Notes under the pieces: model-generated
What the model saw: only the letters and a program-made list of their open reading frames with translations
Database searches by the model: none
What the model was told of the DNA's origin: nothing
Source of the DNA: JAMXLO01 sp963812475
GTDB lineage: Bacteria; Pseudomonadota; Alphaproteobacteria; Acetobacterales; Acetobacteraceae
NCBI GenBank assembly: GCA_963812475.1
Contig: CAWEVI010000054.1
Coordinates: 1 to 64,000, forward strand
DNA: 64,000 bases
Direction: 5' to 3'
Part shown: positions 46,917 through 56,070 of the stretch, piece after piece
How positions within the stretch are numbered: position 1 is the stretch's first letter
Layout: every line of letters starts with the position of its first letter
Position numbers and translations under genes: made by a program

Positions 46917-47248
46917 CTATGAGTGCGGGGGCATGTAGCGCATCGCCGCAAGCAGCACACCCACAGCGACGAAGATCATCCCGCCGAGCTTGATCGTCAT
47001 ATCCCTCCGCAGCAGTTCGATGGCCGCCAGCAGTTCGTTCCTGGTGGCTTTCAATTCTGTTGTCACACTGGATATTTCGGCAAAAAGTTTCATTTTTTGG
47101 TCGCCTGCAGATCGCGCTTTGTTGCCAGGTCGGACCCGGTAATTGCCTCCGCGAGCGCCTCCGAGGCGCCGGCAGCCTGAGGGGCGGCAAACCCCGCCGC
47201 CTCCAGGCGCTGCGCCATCTTCAGCGTGTCGAACGGGACTGCGTTCAT
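46917..47248 (-). pseudogene. DUF1640 (CCDC90-like) coiled-coil membrane protein in two overlapping frames
   Basis: The first frame (47090-47248) encodes 52 residues starting N-A-V-P-F-D-T-L-K-M-A-Q-R-L, the DUF1640 N-terminal motif. It ends in an AAAAAATGA, where the next frame (46917-47093) starts at the overlapping ATG and encodes the remaining coiled coil and a C-terminal membrane segment (G-M-I-F-V-A-V-G-V-L-L-A-A). Adding one A to the six-A run would make one 110-residue protein. Either a sequence error in the homopolymer, or a programmed or coupled arrangement is possible. Function of the family is unknown. Confidence 0.65.
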
Positions 47249-47321
47249 ACTGGTACCCTACTGCACCGGCTTCCGGCCGGTCCAGCATATCGGTCCTAAC
47301 ATTCGGTTGACGCCCCGCCCC

Positions 47322-47768
47322 TCAGCCGCCCGCCTTCCGCATCGCCGCCTCGGCACGACGCCTCAGCTCATCGGGCGTCACGTCCTCGATGCGCGTCGCA
47401 ATCCACCAGAGATTCCCGCACGGGTCCTTCACCGCGCCGCTGCGATCACCATAGAACTGGTCCGTCGGCGCCTGCTCTGATGGTGCACCTGCTCGCATCG
47501 CGCGTTGGTAGGCAGCGTCCACATCATCCACATAGACGTAGAGCATCGCCGGCATCGCCGGGTGCCCGGGACGTGCGTCGCCCAGCATCACCATGGAATC
47601 GCCGATGCGCAGGTCGGCATGGCCGATGCGACCCCCCGGTGCGGCAAGCCGCATCACCTCCTGGGCGTTAAACACTTGTTTGAGGAAGTCGATCACCCTC
47701 GCCGCTCCGTCGACAACGAGATAAGGGGTGACTGAATGATAACCGTCCGGCCTGGGGTTGATTGCCAT
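47322..47768 (-). CDS. VOC superfamily (glyoxalase/PhnB-like) protein
   Basis: A 148-residue protein with paired beta-alpha-beta modules: H-S-V-T-P-Y-L-V-V-D-G-A-A, H-A-D-L-R-I-G-D-S-M-V and D-P-C-G-N-L-W-W-I-A-T. This is the PhnB/YcgJ-like subgroup, in which several members lack a firm reaction. ATG 47768. Possible divalent-metal site from H and E residues. Confidence 0.87.
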   Translation of the reverse strand: MAINPRPDGYHSVTPYLVVDGAARVIDFLKQVFNAQEVMRLAAPGGRIGHADLRIGDSMVMLGDARPGHPAMPAMLYVYVDDVDAAYQRAMRAGAPSEQAPTDQFYGDRSGAVKDPCGNLWWIATRIEDVTPDELRRRAEAAMRKAGG

Positions 47769-47921
47769 GGTCTGGCTCCTCCTTCGCCTCCCAGGGCAAC
47801 GCTGCGGTGGGCCAGCGGTTCAATGCGAAGCACAATGCCGCAGCTGGGCCTCACGCATAGCGCTTGTTCGTCGTGGTGCCGGGCGCTACGCAGTGTCCGG
47901 CTGTGGTAAGGAGCTGATGTC

Positions 47922-49466
47922 ATGGCGCAGTCGATTCGGCCGGTGATGCTGATGATCCTCGACGGGTTTGGCTGGCGCGAGGAAATCGCCGACAATGCCG
48001 TTCGTCAGGCGCGGAAGCCGAATTTCGACCGGCTGTGGCAGTCCTGTCCGCACGCCTTCCTGCGCACCTCCGGCCTCAATGTCGGGCTGCCGGACGGTCA
48101 GATGGGGAATTCCGAGGTCGGCCATCTGAACATCGGCGCCGGACGCGTCGTGATGCAGGAGTTGCCGCGCATCAGCCAGGCCGCCCAGGACCGCAGCCTC
48201 GCCCACGTGCCGGCGCTGACCGGACTGATCGCGAAGCTGACGGCATCCGGCGGCACCTGCCATCTGATGGGACTGGCCTCGCCCGGTGGTGTGCACTCGC
48301 ACCAGGAGCACGCGGTCGCGCTGGCCAAGATCCTGCACGAATCCGGCGTGAAGACCGCCGTCCACGCTTTCACCGACGGACGCGACACGCCACCGCGCTC
48401 TGGCGCGGATGACATACGATGGCTGCTCAAGGCGCTGCCAGCTGATGTGCCGATCGCCACGGTGTCGGGACGCTACTATGCGATGGATCGCGACAAGCGC
48501 TGGGACCGTGTCGCCAAGGCGTATTCCGCCGTCGCCGATGCCGATGCTCCGCGCTTCCCTGACGCCGCGGTGGTGATAGACGATGCCTACGCCCATGACA
48601 CAACCGACGAATTCATCGTCCCCGCCTGCATCGGTGACTACAAAGGCATGCAGGATGGTGACGGCATCCTGTGCTTCAACTTCCGGGCCGATCGCGTCCG
48701 GGAAATTCTCGCCGCGCTGCTGGAGCCGAAGTTCGACGGTTTCCCTCGCAGGCGCGCCATCAGGTTCGCCGCCGCGGCCGGCATGACGCACTATTCGGAC
48801 GAACTGGCGCCCCATCTCGATGCGCTGTTTCCGCCGGAGACGCTGGAGCACATACTCGGCGAGGTGGTGGCAGACGCCGGCCGGACACAGCTACGCACCG
48901 CCGAGACGGAAAAATACCCGCACGTCACCTACTTCCTGAACGGCGGCCAGGAGACGCCCTTCCCCGGCGAGGACCGCATCATGGTGCAATCGCCGAAGGT
49001 CGCGACCTACGACCTGCAGCCTGAGATGTCGGCCCCGGAACTTACCGACAAGGTGGTGGCGGCGATCAACTCCCGGAAATACGACCTGATCGTGCTCAAC
49101 TTCGCCAACCCCGACATGGTCGGCCACACCGGCAGCCTGCCGGCCGCGATCAAGGCCGTGGAGACGGTGGACGCCGGTCTCGGCCGCATCGCCGCGGCGG
49201 TGGAAAAGCAGGGGGGCGCCCTGCTGGTCACCGCCGACCATGGCAACTGCGAACTGATGCGCGACCCCGCAACCGGCGGGCCGCACACGGCGCACACCAC
49301 CAATCCGGTTCCGGTGCTGCTGATGGGCGGCGGCGCGACCGCGCTGCGGGATGGTCGGCTGGCCGATGTGGCGCCAACCCTGCTCGAACTGATGGGTCTG
49401 AAGCCGCCGCACGAAATGACCGGCACCTCGCTCACCCAAGCCCATGCGGCGCGCGCGGCCGAGTAG
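47922..49466 (+). CDS. gpmI: 2,3-bisphosphoglycerate-independent phosphoglycerate mutase
   Basis: A 514-residue alkaline-phosphatase-fold enzyme interconverting 3- and 2-phosphoglycerate. The catalytic serine is Ser64 in G-Q-M-G-N-S-E-V-G-H, with metal ligands D-G near 14 and the C-terminal T-A-D-H-G-N-C-E-L. ATG 47922 is preceded by AAGGAG. envC starts inside its last codons, so the operon begins here. Confidence 0.97.
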   Translation: MAQSIRPVMLMILDGFGWREEIADNAVRQARKPNFDRLWQSCPHAFLRTSGLNVGLPDGQMGNSEVGHLNIGAGRVVMQELPRISQAAQDRSLAHVPALTGLIAKLTASGGTCHLMGLASPGGVHSHQEHAVALAKILHESGVKTAVHAFTDGRDTPPRSGADDIRWLLKALPADVPIATVSGRYYAMDRDKRWDRVAKAYSAVADADAPRFPDAAVVIDDAYAHDTTDEFIVPACIGDYKGMQDGDGILCFNFRADRVREILAALLEPKFDGFPRRRAIRFAAAAGMTHYSDELAPHLDALFPPETLEHILGEVVADAGRTQLRTAETEKYPHVTYFLNGGQETPFPGEDRIMVQSPKVATYDLQPEMSAPELTDKVVAAINSRKYDLIVLNFANPDMVGHTGSLPAAIKAVETVDAGLGRIAAAVEKQGGALLVTADHGNCELMRDPATGGPHTAHTTNPVPVLLMGGGATALRDGRLADVAPTLLELMGLKPPHEMTGTSLTQAHAARAAE

Positions 49467-50706
49467 CCTGCTGGCCCTGACGGCGATCGCCGTGGCTGTC
49501 GCTGCGCAGGCGGCGCGTCCGCCGAAGCAGGACGCCACCCGCCAGCAGATGGAGCAGGCCGAACAGGCACGCGCCGCGGAACAGGCGGCACAGCAGGCCG
49601 CCGCGGTGCGGGCCGCCGCGGCATCGGCCGAGGCGCAGCGCCTTGCCGCGGATCGGGTCGCCGCGGCGGCACGGCTCCGTCATGCGGAGGCGGCAACGGT
49701 GGACGCCGCGGCACGTATGGATCAGCTTGCGACGCAGCGTCGTATGGCGGAGGCGAGCCTCGACGCCCATGCGGAAACGATGCAGCCGCTGCTGCCACTG
49801 ATCGAGCGGCTGTCGCTGTTCCCGGCCGAGACGCTGCTGGCGGTGCCGGCCCAGCCGGAGGAGACGCTGCGGGGCGTGTTGGTGCTGCGTGGCCTCGCGG
49901 CACAGCTAGGTCGAGAAGCGGTAACGCTGCGCAAGGATCAGGTCATGCTCGATGCCGCAACGCGCGCGATGCAGGCCGAGACGCCGAAGCTGGTCGCGGC
50001 CGAGGCGGAACAGCAGAACCAGTCCACGGCCCTGGATCGGCAGATTGCAGCAGCCAGGGCACAGCAGAAACTGGCCGAAGGCGAGGCCACCGACGCGGCT
50101 CAGCGTGCCGCCACCGCGGCATCGCGAGCTGACACCTTGCGCGCCGTGCTGGGTGAACTGGACGCCGAACGACAGACCGAGGCCACGCGAGCCCGCGAGG
50201 ATGCACTTCGCGCGGAGCGGCAGAAGCGCTCGGGCGAAGCCGTCGCGGCGCGCCAGCGGCAGGCCGCCCTGGACCACCCAACGGGCACCGGGACGATTGC
50301 CACCAGCGCGCAACCGCGTGGCCAGCTGACCGCCCCGGTTGCGGGAAGGATCGTCCGGTCCTGGGGCGATACTACCGAAGGCGGACCCGCCACCGGCATC
50401 TCCTATCGTGCCGCGCCGGCGGCCCGGGTGGTGGCGCCGTGTGGCGGCCGCGTGGTATTTGCCACTTCCTTTCGCAGCTACGGGTTGCTGTTGATCGTGG
50501 ATTGCGGTGGCGGCTACCATGCAGTGCTGGCCGGCTTCGACAGGCTCGACGTCAAGGTGGGACAGCAGGTTGCAGCCGGCGAGCCGGTCGGTGTCATGCC
50601 GGCATGGGAACCGGGTGCATCCGGGAGCCGTCCGTCGCTGTATGTCGAGTTGAGGCGCGAAGGGCAGCCGGTCAACCCGGCGCCGTGGCTGCGAGCAAGC
50701 AGCTGA
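49444..50706 (+). CDS. EnvC-like murein hydrolase activator with degenerate LytM domain
   Basis: A 420-residue secreted protein with a signal peptide, a long coiled coil (about 25-270, Ala/Gln/Arg rich) and a C-terminal LytM (M23) fold. The usual zinc histidines are missing (G-I-S-Y where G-x-x-x-H-x-G-x-D is expected, and Y-V-E-L in place of H-L-H), so it should not cut peptidoglycan but activate amidases, as EnvC does. Start ATG overlaps gpmI by 23 bases. Confidence 0.85.
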   Translation: MRRARPSSLLALTAIAVAVAAQAARPPKQDATRQQMEQAEQARAAEQAAQQAAAVRAAAASAEAQRLAADRVAAAARLRHAEAATVDAAARMDQLATQRRMAEASLDAHAETMQPLLPLIERLSLFPAETLLAVPAQPEETLRGVLVLRGLAAQLGREAVTLRKDQVMLDAATRAMQAETPKLVAAEAEQQNQSTALDRQIAAARAQQKLAEGEATDAAQRAATAASRADTLRAVLGELDAERQTEATRAREDALRAERQKRSGEAVAARQRQAALDHPTGTGTIATSAQPRGQLTAPVAGRIVRSWGDTTEGGPATGISYRAAPAARVVAPCGGRVVFATSFRSYGLLLIVDCGGGYHAVLAGFDRLDVKVGQQVAAGEPVGVMPAWEPGASGSRPSLYVELRREGQPVNPAPWLRASS

Positions 50707-50832
50707 TCTATCGCAGACTTTAGAATTCAACACTGGACGGCAGAAGTCAGTGCGCGCGAAAAGATGATCCACCAGTACCATAGCTAGAAAGACGCGCCTG
50801 CCCGTGGCATGGCCGCTCAGAGGATGAAACGA

Positions 50833-52242
50833 ATGGACTATCGCTCCCGGCGTTTTCGCACAGGGCTTCTGCTCGGCACCGCCTTTGTCGCCGGCCTCGC
50901 CGTCGGCCCCGCGGCAGGCTTGATCGGCCGCCATTCCGGCTCCGACTTCGGCATCAGCGCTGCGTTCGCACAGGATGGCAGCAGGGCGGACACATACCGC
51001 CTGTTGACCCTGTTCGGCGACGTGTTCGAGCGTGTGCGCGCCGAATATGTCGATCCCGTCACCGACAAGGACCTGGTCGAGAATGCCATCAACGGCATGC
51101 TTACAGGCCTCGATCCGCATTCGAGCTACATGAATGCGAAAGCGTTCCGCGACATGCAGGTGCAGACCAAAGGCGAGTTCGGCGGCCTCGGCATCGAGGT
51201 CACTCAGGACAACGGCTTCATCAAGGTGATCAGCCCGATCGACGACACGCCGGCGTCCAAGGCGGGCGTCAAGGCGGGCGATATCATCACCGCGCTTGAT
51301 GGCAAGACCGTGCAGGGCCTGTCGCTCAACGACGCGGTGGACAAGATGCGCGGCGCGCCGAACTCGAAGATCTCGTTGACCATCAAGCGCGAGGGCGTCG
51401 AAAAGCCGATCGAGATCTCCATGCTGCGGGAGGTGATCCACATCCAGGTGGTCAAGCAGCGCATGGAGCCGGGCGACATCGGCTACGTGCGCCTGTCGCA
51501 GTTCACCGAACAGGCCGATGCCGGACTGAAGCAGGCGGTGAAGACGCTGAAGCAACAGTCGGGCGGCAAGATGAAGGCACTGATCCTCGACCTGCGCAAC
51601 AATCCGGGCGGGTTGCTCGATCAGGCGGTGGCGGTGTCCGGCGACTTCGTCAACCAGGGCGAGATCGTCTCGACGCGCGCGCGGCACACCGAAGACGCAC
51701 AGCGCTGGGATGCCAAGGGCGCCGACATCACCGGCGGCCTGCCGATGGTGGTGCTGATCAACGGCGGCTCGGCGTCGTCCAGCGAAATCGTCGCAGGCGC
51801 GCTTCAAGACCATCACCGCGCGGTATTGGTCGGCACCGCCAGCTTCGGCAAGGGCTCGGTGCAGACCGTGATCCCGCTGCCGGGCAACGGCGCGATGCGC
51901 CTGACCACGGCGCGGTACTACACGCCATCCGGCCGGTCCATCCAGGGACTTGGCATCACGCCCGACGTGCCGGTGACGGAGACCCGCGAGGAAACTCCGC
52001 GCTTCGGACCGGAGCGCGAGGCCGACCTGAACCGTGTGCTGCAGAACCGCGGCGGCACGCCCGACGCTCAGCCGGCGCCGCGTAGCGACCTGCCGACGAT
52101 CGTCAAGGATATTCCGAACAAGCCGCCCGAAGGCTTCCCGAAATTCGATCCGGCGAAACCGGATGATACCGACTACCAGCTGCAGGAAGCACTGGTGGTG
52201 GCCAAGGCGATGGCTGCGCAGAATCGCGTCACCGCCAACTGA
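50833..52242 (+). CDS. ctpA: C-terminal processing peptidase (S41)
   Basis: A 469-residue periplasmic protease. A signal anchor (T-G-L-L-L-G-T-A-F-V-A-G-L) is followed by a PDZ domain (G-L-G-I-E-V, about 115-200) and the S41 catalytic domain with the Ser in G-G-S-A-S-S-S-E (about 313-317) and Lys in G-K-G-S-V-Q-T (about 340). ATG 50833 has AGAGGA at the proper distance; an upstream ATG (50809) lacks one. It is probably cotranscribed with the deacetylase and rppH and acts in envelope protein turnover. Confidence 0.95.
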   Translation: MDYRSRRFRTGLLLGTAFVAGLAVGPAAGLIGRHSGSDFGISAAFAQDGSRADTYRLLTLFGDVFERVRAEYVDPVTDKDLVENAINGMLTGLDPHSSYMNAKAFRDMQVQTKGEFGGLGIEVTQDNGFIKVISPIDDTPASKAGVKAGDIITALDGKTVQGLSLNDAVDKMRGAPNSKISLTIKREGVEKPIEISMLREVIHIQVVKQRMEPGDIGYVRLSQFTEQADAGLKQAVKTLKQQSGGKMKALILDLRNNPGGLLDQAVAVSGDFVNQGEIVSTRARHTEDAQRWDAKGADITGGLPMVVLINGGSASSSEIVAGALQDHHRAVLVGTASFGKGSVQTVIPLPGNGAMRLTTARYYTPSGRSIQGLGITPDVPVTETREETPRFGPEREADLNRVLQNRGGTPDAQPAPRSDLPTIVKDIPNKPPEGFPKFDPAKPDDTDYQLQEALVVAKAMAAQNRVTAN

Positions 52243-52265
52243 GGGTTTGGGCTGCGGCAGGGCGA

Positions 52266-53351
52266 TTGGCAGGGACTTTCCCCCGGCTGCGCTTCGCGTC
52301 CCGGGGCGCGGGGTGGCGTGGCCTCGGCATCTTCTGGGTAATCGTTATCCTGCTTCTGGCAGCCGGCGCTGCCACCCTGCAGGTGCTGGGCCCGCCGGCG
52401 CAATTGCCGCCGCGTCCCCTGCTCGCCGCCGCACAGGCGCCGCACCCGGTGGTCGCCCCGCCCACGGCCGCCCCACCGCCGGTGCAGCAGCCGCCAGGAC
52501 AGGCCAGGATCGCCCCACACCCGGGGCGCGACACCCCTGGACCCATCGCCGACCCCGATCCTGCCTTGCTCGACCCGGTGATCGATGAACCGAACAATCC
52601 ATTGCCGCGGATTGCGATCGATGGGCGCATGCCCATGCAGGTGTATGCCGCCGGCGTCGATCAGAGCACGCGACGCCCCAAGGTTGGATTGCTGCTGGCG
52701 GGCGTCGGTCTCAATCAGGCGGAGAGCGACGCGGCCGTCCGCACCCTCCCGGGCGGGATCACGCTTGCCTTCTCACCCTATGCCCCCAATCCCACGAAGC
52801 TGCTGGCCGCCGCGCGGCTCGCGGAGCATGAGTACCTGGTGTCGCTTCCGATGGAGCCACAGGGATTTCCGATCAATGACCCAGGTGTGCAGGCGATGAT
52901 GGCCAATCTGTCGCCGGAACAGAACCACCAGAGGCTGGAATGGGCGATGTCCCGCATCGCCGGCTATGTCGGGGCAACGGGCGCGCTGGGCACCACACGA
53001 GGCGAGCGATTTGTCGCTCTGCCCGACCAGATGAACCCGGTTCTGACCGAACTGGCAAAACGCGGGTTGCTCTATGTCGATGCCCGGCCGGATACCGCCG
53101 CGCTGCCGATTGCATGGGGGCGGGGAATCAACGTCGTGATCGATGAACCCGCGACACCTGCCGATATCGACGACAAGCTGGGCAGGCTGGCAAAGCTGGC
53201 GCACGAGAAGGGCAGCGCTCTGGGGCTCGCCACGGCCGTGCGACCCGTCACCGTTAATCGCATTGCCAACTGGGCGAACGGATTGGAGGCCGACGGTCTG
53301 ACGCTCGCTCCGGTCAGCGCGCTGGCCAAGCCTCCGGCGGTGGCGAAATGA
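52266..53351 (+). CDS. Divergent polysaccharide deacetylase family protein
   Basis: A 361-residue protein with an N-terminal membrane anchor (I-F-W-V-I-V-I-L-L-L-A-A-G-A-A), a Pro/Ala-rich linker (about 45-100) and a NodB-like barrel of the divergent deacetylase family (DUF610/YibQ type). Conserved strands are G-L-L-L-A-G-V-G-L-N and Y-L-V-S-L-P-M-E-P-Q. A TTG at 52266 is the likely start. Always next to ctpA and rppH in Alphaproteobacteria, with unknown substrate. Confidence 0.88.
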   Translation: MAGTFPRLRFASRGAGWRGLGIFWVIVILLLAAGAATLQVLGPPAQLPPRPLLAAAQAPHPVVAPPTAAPPPVQQPPGQARIAPHPGRDTPGPIADPDPALLDPVIDEPNNPLPRIAIDGRMPMQVYAAGVDQSTRRPKVGLLLAGVGLNQAESDAAVRTLPGGITLAFSPYAPNPTKLLAAARLAEHEYLVSLPMEPQGFPINDPGVQAMMANLSPEQNHQRLEWAMSRIAGYVGATGALGTTRGERFVALPDQMNPVLTELAKRGLLYVDARPDTAALPIAWGRGINVVIDEPATPADIDDKLGRLAKLAHEKGSALGLATAVRPVTVNRIANWANGLEADGLTLAPVSALAKPPAVAK

Positions 53352-53842
53352 GCGGCGGCACGGCACTCCCGTATCGGCCGAATGTCGGCGCCGTGCTGTT
53401 CAATCGGGATGGCCAGGTCTTCGTCGCCCGCCGTGCCGATATGCCGAACGCGGAAGGTCCCGCCGGCGGCTGGCAGCTGCCGCAGGGCGGCATCGATCCC
53501 GGTGAGGATCCGCGTGCCGCCGTGCTGCGCGAACTGGCCGAGGAGATCGGCACCGACCGCGCCGAGATCATCGGCGAGCATCCCGACTGGCTGATCTACG
53601 ACCTGCCGCCGCACCTTGTCGGCGTGGCGCTGCGCGGGCGCTACCGCGGCCAGCGGCAGCGCTGGTTTGCGTTGCGCTTCACCGGCGAGGACGGCGACAT
53701 CAGACTGGATGCCGACCCCGATCCGGAATTCGATGCGTGGCGCTGGGTTGATCTTGCGGATCTGCCGGCGCTGGCGGTGGACTTCAAGCGACCGATCTAT
53801 CGGACGCTGGTCGCGTCATTCGCTCGGTTCATCTCGCCGTAA
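53348..53842 (+). CDS. rppH: RNA pyrophosphohydrolase RppH
   Basis: A 164-residue Nudix enzyme that removes pyrophosphate from the 5' end of mRNA and triggers decay. The Nudix box G-G-I-D-P-G-E-D-P-R-A-A-V...R-E-L-A-E-E-I-G is intact, preceded by Q-L-P-Q-G-G. It overlaps the deacetylase by 4 bases and converges with a DUF4169 gene, overlapping by 27. Confidence 0.96.
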   Translation: MSGGTALPYRPNVGAVLFNRDGQVFVARRADMPNAEGPAGGWQLPQGGIDPGEDPRAAVLRELAEEIGTDRAEIIGEHPDWLIYDLPPHLVGVALRGRYRGQRQRWFALRFTGEDGDIRLDADPDPEFDAWRWVDLADLPALAVDFKRPIYRTLVASFARFISP

Positions 53843-54001
53843 GGCGTCCAGCAACGCCTGCCGCTGCTGCTCCGTCCGTTCGTCGTGCGCGCGCTCGGCC
53901 TCGGTGCGGCCGTGGCGGATCCGCTGCTGTTTTGCCAGCGCCGCCGCTTGGTCGCGCTCGTGGCGCTGCTTCACCCGATGGAGGTTGACGATATCGCCCA
54001 T
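53816..54001 (-). CDS. DUF4169 family small protein
   Basis: A 61-residue protein. G-D-I-V-N-L-H-R-V-K-Q at the start, then a basic H-G-R-T-E-A-E-R-A helix, match DUF4169. The start is at ATG 54001; a longer frame starting at 54091 reads into the opposite promoter region. Function is unknown; it may bind nucleic acids (inference from charge). Confidence 0.82.
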   Translation of the reverse strand: MGDIVNLHRVKQRHERDQAAALAKQQRIRHGRTEAERAHDERTEQQRQALLDALRRDEPSE

Positions 54002-54050
54002 GCCGGCATCCTGAGCATTCTGATCCGCACGCACAACCGGGAGGGAACCA

Positions 54051-54716
54051 ATGGGCAGCACGATCGACCTCAAGGCAGCCGACGGCTTCACGCTTTCCGC
54101 CTACACCGCCGGACCGACCGGCGGTGCCAAGGGCATCGTGGTGATCCAGGAGATTTTCGGCGTCAACCATCACATGCGCGAAATGGCTGACCGGTTCGCG
54201 GCCGAGGGCTATGCGGTCTGCGCGCCGGCATTGTTCGACCGCGCCGAACGGGGCGTGGAACTCGGCTACACCCAGGCCGACATCGACAAGGGCCGCGACT
54301 ATCGGATGAAGCTGAATGACGCGCAGGTGATGGCCGACGTCGAGGCCGCCGCAAAGCACCTGGCCGGCAGGAAGCTTGGCATCGTCGGGTATTGCTTCGG
54401 CGGTACCGTTGCTTGGTGGGGCGCGACACGCAGCCACAGCTTCGCGGCATCGTCGTGCTGGTACGGCGGGGGCATCGCCGGCACCAAGGACGAGCGCCCC
54501 AACTGTCCGGTGCAGATGCATTTCGGCGAGAAGGACGCCTCGATCCCGATGACCGATGTAGAGGGCGTCCGCGCCGCCCAGCCGAAGGCCGAGACCTACG
54601 TCTATATGGGCGCGGGCCACGGCTTCGGCTGCGACGAGCGGGGCAGCTTCAGCAAGCCCGACTATGAGCTGGCGCAGCAGCGCACGCTGGCATTCTTCGC
54701 CAGGCTGCTTGGCTGA
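54051..54716 (+). CDS. Dienelactone hydrolase family protein
   Basis: A 221-residue alpha/beta hydrolase. The catalytic Cys lies in V-G-Y-C-F-G-G, with Asp in F-G-E-K-D-A-S-I-P and His in G-A-G-H-G-F-G. It has the family's Q-E-I-F-G-V-N-H-H start. GGAGGGAACC precedes the ATG at 54051. The natural lactone is unknown; it stands by itself and can be a stand-alone detoxifying hydrolase. Confidence 0.94.
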   Translation: MGSTIDLKAADGFTLSAYTAGPTGGAKGIVVIQEIFGVNHHMREMADRFAAEGYAVCAPALFDRAERGVELGYTQADIDKGRDYRMKLNDAQVMADVEAAAKHLAGRKLGIVGYCFGGTVAWWGATRSHSFAASSCWYGGGIAGTKDERPNCPVQMHFGEKDASIPMTDVEGVRAAQPKAETYVYMGAGHGFGCDERGSFSKPDYELAQQRTLAFFARLLG

Positions 54717-54734
54717 TCGCAGTCGGCGCGCGCC

Positions 54735-55500
54735 GTGCACAATGCGGCGATGCCACCGACGGACGCGGGCCTGACGATCACGCAGTTCGCGCTATACGCC
54801 GAGCAAAGCCTGAAACTCGGCGACTGCACGCGCGTCATAGGGGGGCCTGGGCGTACGATCAACCAGCGAGGCGTCACACGGCAGCCAGTTGATTATCGGC
54901 AGCGACTCTTTCGTGCAACCGGGCCATTTCGTCATCGCACCCTCGGTTTCAGTGGGACGTCATGTCATCTTAGGAGGTCTCCAAGCGGACCGGTTCATCG
55001 ACGACGGAACGGCCATGGCGACAACGGTCCCGTTTTCGCCATCGAACATGCCTCCACTGCCGCTTGCGTCGCATGCCACTCAGAACGGACCGGATGTCAA
55101 CGTAGGAGGCGATCAGGTGCTCGCTCTGCCGCCTGGCCAGTACGGAGTGTTCGCAATTCGTGGCGTGCTGCTGCTTAACCCCGGCCAATACACTGTGAAC
55201 CAAATTGAACTCGGCGATTACGGGAGAATCGTGGCGATTGCCGGCAATGTGCAGATAACCGTCAACGACACCCTCATCGCTGGACGCTACACAACGATGT
55301 CGCCTGCATTTGGTCTCTCCGCCAAACAATTGCGCATTCTGGTCGCCGGATCCGCCGACAATGGCCAGCCGGTCGCATCCTTCGGCGAGCACAGTCGAAT
55401 TCGCGCGCTCGTAGCGGCGCCGCATGGCGGCGTCGCGCTTGCCGACGCTGTGCGCGCAACCGGAGCGCTTACTGCCTACGTGTTTAGTCCCGGCATTTGA
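54735..55500 (+). pseudogene. Truncated, frame-broken beta-structured secreted-type protein
   Basis: The reading frame from about 54735 carries A-L-Y-A-E-Q-S-L-K-L-G-D-C and breaks in the six-G run at 54840-54845; with five Gs it reads on through G-V-R-S-T-S-E into the second frame, which has repeats rich in G-x-V and N-P-G-Q-Y. Such modules occur in large beta-helix or Ig-like surface proteins (from memory). No signal peptide is present. The C-terminus is not its own: the last few codons and the stop come from the IS481-like remnant that starts near 55481. Reconstructed length 254. It is a remnant of a larger protein. Confidence 0.55.
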
Positions 55501-55771
55501 TGGAGTGGGTTGAGGATGAATCGCTCTGGCTGGTTTGTCCAGGCTTTGCAGATGAATTCGTATGGTGTGAGGCCTTTGAGGGTCTTGAGGCGTTTGGCGA
55601 AGTTGTAGGCCTGGACGAAGTCAGCGAGGTGGTTGCTGAACTGGTCGTGGGCGTCGTAGTGGAACCGCCTGACGGTAGCGTCCTTGATGGTGCGGTTCAT
55701 GCGTTCGACCTGGCCATTGGTCCAAGGATGCTTTGGCTTGGTCAGCCGGTGATCGATGTCGGAGCCGCAGT
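55476..55771 (-). mobile_element. IS481-family transposase C-terminal remnant
   Basis: The minus strand carries the end of an IS481-type transposase: K-H-P-W-T-N-G-Q-V-E-R-M-N-R-T-I-K, then V-R-R-F-H-Y-D and the terminal H-Q-M-P-G-L-N-T followed by a stop at 55476-55478. The frame can be followed back only to about 55771, so the N-terminal two thirds are missing. The element end lies near 55481. It overlaps the 3' end of the beta-structured gene. Confidence 0.85.
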
Positions 55772-55900
55772 TTGATCAGGAAGGTCTGACTCCTGCAATC
55801 GAGCCATTCGCGTTGAAAGCGCTCGCTGATACATCCATTGTCTGATCTAGCAGAACGGATGCTGCCAGGCTGAAGGTGGACGGCGGCAAGGCAAAACTGC
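55772..55900 (-). mobile_element. Possible IS3-family transposase fragment
   Basis: The next stretch on the same strand has R-S-D-N-G-C-I-S-E-R-F-Q-R-E-W-L, resembling the R-S-D-N-G-P-E-F core of IS3 OrfB (catalytic-domain) proteins, but it is short and degraded. It suggests a second, older insertion next to the IS481 remnant. The remainder up to the rlpA start (about 56070) has no clear features. Confidence 0.35.
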
Positions 55901-56070
55901 ACCTCAACACGCTGGCCGGATGTTTCCCGCGCGTGCACGGGGAACGTCCGGTCTCAGTCAATCGGCGCGTGCGCCGTTCACAATAAGGCGCGTACTTGAC
56001 GCGGATTGCGATAACGCCGAACCGAACGGCTCGTGTCGGGTTTCTGCTTGGCACGGTGAAGGAGCAGGGG

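Noticed and set aside
49906..51816. Long minus-strand open frame (636 codons) across envC and ctpA
   Set aside because: It crosses two real genes and their gap on the opposite strand, with low-complexity composition and no recognisable domains.
54735..55178. ORF reading on in the first frame past 54846
   Set aside because: After the poly-G run it loses the repeating G-x-V pattern, which continues in the other frame.
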